Source of the DNA: Bacillota bacterium
GTDB taxonomy: Bacteria; Eremiobacterota; SpSt-956; JAKJGF01
Length of the DNA: 9,755 bases
NCBI GenBank assembly: GCA_029555925.1
Contig: JAKPQU010000178.1
Location: forward strand, 1 to 9,755
Reading direction: 5' to 3'
Shown: piece by piece, positions 6,196 through 9,755 of the stretch
Numbering within the stretch: position 1 is the first letter of the stretch
Layout of the letters: every line of letters begins with the position of its first letter
The notes under the pieces: model-generated
Databases searched by the model: none
What the model was told of the DNA's origin: nothing
Seen by the model: the letters and a program-made list of their open reading frames with translations, nothing else
Program-made: the position numbers and the translations under genes

Positions 6196-8811
6196 ATGAA
6201 TTTAGAGAAATTTACCGAAAAATCAAGAGAAGCTCTTGTGACGGCACAGGAACTCGCACAGATGTACAATCACAATCAGATAGAAAAAGAACATTTACTT
6301 CTGGCACTCCTCCATCAGGCAGATGGTCTTGCAGGTCAGGTATTTGAAAAAATGAATATAAATCCCAGAGAAATAATCTCCGATCTTGAGCAGCATATGC
6401 AGGAAATGCCAAAGGTATATCAGAACGGCACGGTTGCGGGAGTTTATATAAGCAGAGATCTTCAAAAAATTTTAGATGCATCGATAAAAGAAGCTGAAAG
6501 GCTGAAAGATTCCTATGCAGGGATAGACTGTATCCTTGTCTCCCTGGTGGAAGACACCTCGGGTGCTGCAGGTAGAATCCTGAAAAGACATGGAGTTACC
6601 AGGGAAAAATTACTCATGGCTTTAAAAGATATAAGAGGGGGCAAGAAAGTTGACAATCCCTCGGGAGACGGTAACTTCCAGATGCTCCAGAGGTTCAGCA
6701 GGAACCTTACTAAGCTGGCTTTAGATAAAAAACTTGATCCGGTTATTGGCAGAGATTATGAAATAAGAAGAGTAATACAGGTGCTGAGCAGAAGAACAAA
6801 GAACAATCCTATGCTTATAGGTGAACCGGGGGTAGGAAAAACTGCCATAGTAGAAGGTCTTGCCCAGAGAATTGCGAAAGGTGATGTACCTGAAGGGCTT
6901 AAAAACAAACAGCTTTTTGCCCTGGACATGGGAGCTCTTGTGGCAGGTTCAAAGTACCGAGGTGAATTTGAAGAAAGAATAAAGGGAGTCATGAGGGAAA
7001 TTACGGAAGCAAACGGAAAAATTATAGTATTTATAGATGAATTTCATACGGTAGTCGGAGCAGGTGCCGCCGAAGGCGCAATAGGTGCGGCGAATTTACT
7101 GAAACCTGCCCTTGCAAGAGGAGAACTTCGCTGTGTGGGCGCTACTACTCTTGACGAATACAGAAAACATGTGGAAAAAGATGCCGCCCTGGAAAGGAGA
7201 TTTCAGCCTGTTCTTGTAGCAGAACCATCTGTAGAAAATACTGTAAGTATTTTGAGAGGATTAAAAGAGACCTATGAAGTTCACCACGGCGTGAGGATTC
7301 AGGATAATGCCCTTGTAGCTGCGGCAACCCTTTCAAATCGATATATAAGTGACCGATTTCTTCCCGATAAGGCAATAGATCTCGTAGATGAAGCAGCGGC
7401 ACAGTTAAGGGTTGAAATAGACAGCAAACCCGGTGAACTTGACAGCAAGGAAAGAAGGATTGTTCAGCTTGAAATAGACAGAATTTCCCTGAAAAAGGAA
7501 CATGATCCTGCATCCATGGAAAGGCTGGAAAAACTGGAAAAAGAACTTGCGGAACTGAAAGACAGTATAAAACAGATGAGAGCCCAGTGGGATAATGAAA
7601 AGAAAGCCATTGACAATATAAGGAATTTAAAGAAAGCACTGGAAGTGGCGAAAAAGAAGCTAGAAAAAGCAGAAGAAGAAAACGATCTGAACAGAGCGGC
7701 AGAATTAAAATACGGACAGATAATAAAAATAGAGCAGCAGATAAATGAGGAACAGGGAAAACTGCTTCAGATTCAGCAGAGCCGTCAGATGTTAAGCGAA
7801 GAAGTAACAGAGGATACCATTGCAAAAATAGTCAGTAAATGGACAGGTATACCTGTAAGCAAACTGCTTGAAGGGGAAAAAGAAAAACTGTTAAAAATGG
7901 AGGAAAATCTTCATAAAAGGGTTGTAGGTCAGGATGAAGCTCTGGTAGCAGTATCTGATGCAGTAAGACGGGCAAGAGCAGGCCTCAAAAATCCTGAAAG
8001 ACCGATAGGGTCATTCATCTTCATGGGGCCTACAGGTGTGGGGAAAACAGAACTTGCAAAAGCACTGGCGGAATTTCTATTTGACAACCAGGAAGCCATA
8101 GTGCGTATAGATATGAGTGAATATATGGAAAAACATTCCGTATCCCGTCTTATAGGAGCACCTCCGGGATACATTGGTTATGATGAAGGAGGACAGCTTA
8201 CGGAAGCGGTAAGACGTAAGCCTTACAGCGTAGTTTTACTGGACGAAATAGAAAAAGCTCACAGAGAAGTTTTTAATGTTCTGCTTCAGATACTGGATGA
8301 CGGAAGATTGACGGATAACAAAGGAAAAACAGTAGATTTTAAAAATACCGTCCTTATTATGACTTCCAACATAGGCAGTCAGTACCTTCAGGAAGCGGGA
8401 GAGAGTGAACAGGATTTTGAAGAGAAAAAAGAAAAAGCCCTTGAAATGTTAAAAGTTCACTTCCCTCCGGAATTTTTAAATCGTATTGATGAAACGATAG
8501 TATTCCATCGTCTGGGTATGGATCAGTTAAAAGAGATTGTCACCCTTATGATAAATGAATTGAAAGAAAGACTTTACGAGAATAGAATAGACCTTGTTCT
8601 ATCAGACAAAGCAGGAGGATTCATTGCAGAGGAAGGGTTTGATCCGAATTACGGAGCAAGACCGCTCAGAAGAACCATTCAGAGATACGTGGAAAATCCT
8701 CTTGCAAAAAAGATCCTGAACGGAGAAATTATGGACGGAGACGAAGTTTTTCTGGATTACCACCAGGGGGAACTGGTATTTAACAGGATGAGCAGGGAGA
8801 AAGTGGCTTAA
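6196..8811 (+). CDS. clpB: ClpB disaggregase (HSP100 AAA+ chaperone)
   Basis: ClpB is the hexameric ATP-driven disaggregase that, with DnaK/DnaJ/GrpE, threads aggregated proteins through its central pore in the cytoplasm. From ATG 6196 the protein has 871 residues, full length for the family (E. coli about 857). The N-terminal Clp repeat domain covers about 1-145. NBD1 has Walker A GEPGVGKT (209-216), pore-loop KYRG (253-256), Walker B FIDEF (D281, E282) and arginine fingers in ALERRFQPV (R334, R335). The coiled-coil middle domain (about 405-525), which separates ClpB from ClpA, is complete. WTGIPVS is at 549-555. NBD2 has GPTGVGKT (611-618), pore loop GYIGYDEGG (658-666), LLDEIEKA (D683, E684) and sensor-2 GARPLRR (820-826). 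A ClpP-binding loop is not apparent. A perfect SigA promoter lies just upstream and a palindromic element directly downstream; it appears monocistronic. Confidence 0.98.
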   Translation: MNLEKFTEKSREALVTAQELAQMYNHNQIEKEHLLLALLHQADGLAGQVFEKMNINPREIISDLEQHMQEMPKVYQNGTVAGVYISRDLQKILDASIKEAERLKDSYAGIDCILVSLVEDTSGAAGRILKRHGVTREKLLMALKDIRGGKKVDNPSGDGNFQMLQRFSRNLTKLALDKKLDPVIGRDYEIRRVIQVLSRRTKNNPMLIGEPGVGKTAIVEGLAQRIAKGDVPEGLKNKQLFALDMGALVAGSKYRGEFEERIKGVMREITEANGKIIVFIDEFHTVVGAGAAEGAIGAANLLKPALARGELRCVGATTLDEYRKHVEKDAALERRFQPVLVAEPSVENTVSILRGLKETYEVHHGVRIQDNALVAAATLSNRYISDRFLPDKAIDLVDEAAAQLRVEIDSKPGELDSKERRIVQLEIDRISLKKEHDPASMERLEKLEKELAELKDSIKQMRAQWDNEKKAIDNIRNLKKALEVAKKKLEKAEEENDLNRAAELKYGQIIKIEQQINEEQGKLLQIQQSRQMLSEEVTEDTIAKIVSKWTGIPVSKLLEGEKEKLLKMEENLHKRVVGQDEALVAVSDAVRRARAGLKNPERPIGSFIFMGPTGVGKTELAKALAEFLFDNQEAIVRIDMSEYMEKHSVSRLIGAPPGYIGYDEGGQLTEAVRRKPYSVVLLDEIEKAHREVFNVLLQILDDGRLTDNKGKTVDFKNTVLIMTSNIGSQYLQEAGESEQDFEEKKEKALEMLKVHFPPEFLNRIDETIVFHRLGMDQLKEIVTLMINELKERLYENRIDLVLSDKAGGFIAEEGFDPNYGARPLRRTIQRYVENPLAKKILNGEIMDGDEVFLDYHQGELVFNRMSREKVA

Positions 8812-8813
8812 TC

Positions 8814-8910
8814 GTGAAGGGTGAAGAGTGATGGGTGATAGGTGTTTTCACCGGTACCGGGCGACCTGTAGTCGCCCCTGCTCACTTTTCACTTCTCACG
8901 ACTCACCTAT
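8814..8910. repeat. 4+4 heptamer palindromic element, copy B
   Basis: The left arm has four contiguous heptamers: GTGAAGG (8814), GTGAAGA (8821), GTGATGG (8828), GTGATAG (8835). The right arm has four inverted units: CACTTTT (8883), CACTTCT (8890), CACGACT (8897), CACCTAT (8904). The 41-nt centre carries its own dyads: GGTG-tttt-CACC (8841-8852), CCGGTACCGG (8851-8860) and GGGCGAC-ctgta-GTCGCCC (8859-8877). It begins 2 nt after the clpB stop and ends 4 nt before the stop of the convergent ORF at 8915-9076. It may act as a bidirectional terminator or RNA-stabilising structure, although it has no T-tract. Confidence 0.85.
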
Positions 8911-8914
8911 TATT

Positions 8915-9076
8915 CTACACATCAGGCAGTAATACCGTATTATAACGTTTTTTGCGTATCTGTTCTTCCCTGACAAGAAGAGACATTGCGACAGTGAGCA
9001 AACAGACAAAACCTCCTGACAGATAGGCATATTCAAAAATACATAGTCCCCCTGCAATGCCGAGTCTTGTTACCAT
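8915..9076 (-). CDS. Short membrane ORF, possibly a gene fragment
   Basis: This 53-residue ORF reads from ATG 9076 to a TAG at 8917-8915. It has one or two hydrophobic stretches (about residues 5-35, LGIAGGLCIFEYAYLSGGFVC then LLTVAMSLLV) and a charged tail with REEQIRKKRY. No strong ribosome binding site is seen. The frame stays open further upstream, but beyond about 9105 it runs antisense to recognisable amidohydrolase sequence. It is therefore either a small gene starting at 9076 or the 3' remnant of a longer membrane-protein gene cut at the junction. I do not recognise a family, and a chance ORF is possible. Confidence 0.3.
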   Translation of the reverse strand: MVTRLGIAGGLCIFEYAYLSGGFVCLLTVAMSLLVREEQIRKKRYNTVLLPDV

Positions 9077-9109
9077 ACTTCTTTTTAATTTTTTAAAGAG
9101 GAGTTTTGA

Positions 9110-9646
9110 TTCCAGATTGAACCATACCAACTCTGGGAAGGAATAGGTGAGATATTGCTTCGTCATGATGATCTGAGTGCTCTTATGGAAGGTGAACAGG
9201 CACGGGCAGATCACATAGCCCTTGATCCTGTATACGATCTGGCCTGTGAACAGGATTTTCCGGTTTTACTGCATACCAATATCGGCTCAGCAGGAAACAA
9301 AGACCCGATCTACCTGCCAGAGCTTGAGAATGCCCTGAAAAAACACCCGAAAACACGTTTTATATGGGCCCATGCCGGTATAGGAAGGCGAATAAATATT
9401 CCTGCCCTTGTGAAGGTATGTGCTCGATTACTTTCCTCCTATGACAACCTCTGGATAGATTTGACATCTCATTTATATGAGGAATATCTTGTTGTAGACG
9501 GCAGGCTCAGCCAGGACTGGGTTAATCTGGTTGAAAAATATCCTGACAGATTTATGATCGGTTCCGATGTGGTAGGACACTTCGATGCAGGTTATGAAGA
9601 GCATATTACAAGAAACTATACTCCTTTGCATAGGAAAATACAATAA
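9110..9646 (+). pseudogene. Amidohydrolase remnant (Amidohydro_2-like), truncated at both ends
   Basis: The frame that opens after a TGA at 9107-9109 encodes about 178 residues resembling the middle and late part of TIM-barrel amidohydrolases. Recognisable pieces are LWEGIGEILLRHDDL, ALDPVYDLA, FPVLLHTNI, a KTRFIWAHAG strand carrying a metal-site His, and the late RFMIGSDVVGHFDAG with a conserved Asp. The N-terminal strand with the HxH metal ligands, about 100 residues, is absent. Family similarity begins before the only start codon in frame (TTG 9155), which has no ribosome binding site. The 3' end also stops early (YTPLHRKIQ), lacking the usual terminal helices, and I find no convincing continuation in the other frames. 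A metal hydrolase of this kind should be inactive without HxH, so I call a pseudogene or fragment left by a deletion. Confidence 0.75.
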
Positions 9647-9728
9647 TTTTGTGTAAAGCAAAAAGGATATTCAATACAATGTAGAAAAAATCATGTAAAA
9701 ATAAAAAAGTAATACAGGAGAAAGAGAT

Positions 9729-9755
9729 ATGTCTGATATTAAAAGAGGATTAACC
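9729..9755 (+). CDS. Start of a gene running off the right edge
   Basis: ATG 9729 is preceded at 8 nt by AGGAG (9716-9720), and nine codons (MSDIKRGLT) are visible before the window ends. This is too short to identify. A weak -10-like TACAAT lies at 9675-9680 in the 82-bp AT-rich gap after the amidohydrolase remnant. An IKRGL-type N-terminus occurs in some APC-family permeases, but that is only a guess. Confidence 0.6.

Noticed and set aside
7145..7825. Minus-strand ORF of 226 codons inside clpB
   Set aside because: It is a shadow of the Lys/Glu-rich clpB middle domain, giving a Leu/Ser/Phe-rich antisense translation without domain signals.

Overview
The window is AT-rich bacterial DNA: purine-rich GGAGG-type ribosome binding sites, consensus sigma-70/SigA promoters, frequent AGA/AGG and ATA codons, and some TTG starts. 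The gene content (a YbhF-type ABC ATPase, a solute-symporter/histidine-kinase fusion, ClpB) fits a low-GC anaerobe-like bacterium, either a clostridial-type Firmicute or a low-GC Gram-negative such as the Deferribacterota/Desulfobacterota/Nitrospirota groups. The sequence alone does not decide between these. No tRNA, rRNA, CRISPR array or intact transposase was seen.

Left (1-1755, minus strand): most of a tandem-NBD ABC transporter ATPase of the YbhF type, running off the left edge. A roughly 440-bp divergent intergenic region follows. It holds a palindrome built from 4+4 heptamers, a 7-bp inverted repeat and an extended -10 promoter.

Centre-left (2212-2618): a two-gene unit of small membrane proteins that I do not recognise, followed by a 106-bp MITE-like palindrome with 13-bp perfect terminal inverted repeats and a gene-free AT-rich stretch. 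Then comes a translationally coupled pair (3044-6065): a 75-residue two-helix membrane protein overlapping a 933-residue fusion of a sodium:solute symporter (SLC5/SSS) domain, a STAC-like linker and a histidine kinase (CbrA-like architecture). No response regulator is visible.

Centre-right (6066-8811): a short intergenic region with a partial copy of the heptamer element and a perfect TTGACA-N17-TATAAT promoter drives full-length clpB (871 residues from the family-consistent start at 6196). A second complete 4+4 heptamer palindrome lies directly after the clpB stop.

Right (8911-9755): a decayed area. A short minus-strand membrane ORF abuts an amidohydrolase remnant that has lost its N-terminal metal-binding part and its C-terminus. 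The first nine codons of a new gene with a good ribosome binding site follow.

Most coding content is recognisable. The parts least explained by known annotation are the heptamer palindromes, the MITE-like element, the unidentified small-membrane-protein pair and the small partner of the symporter-kinase.
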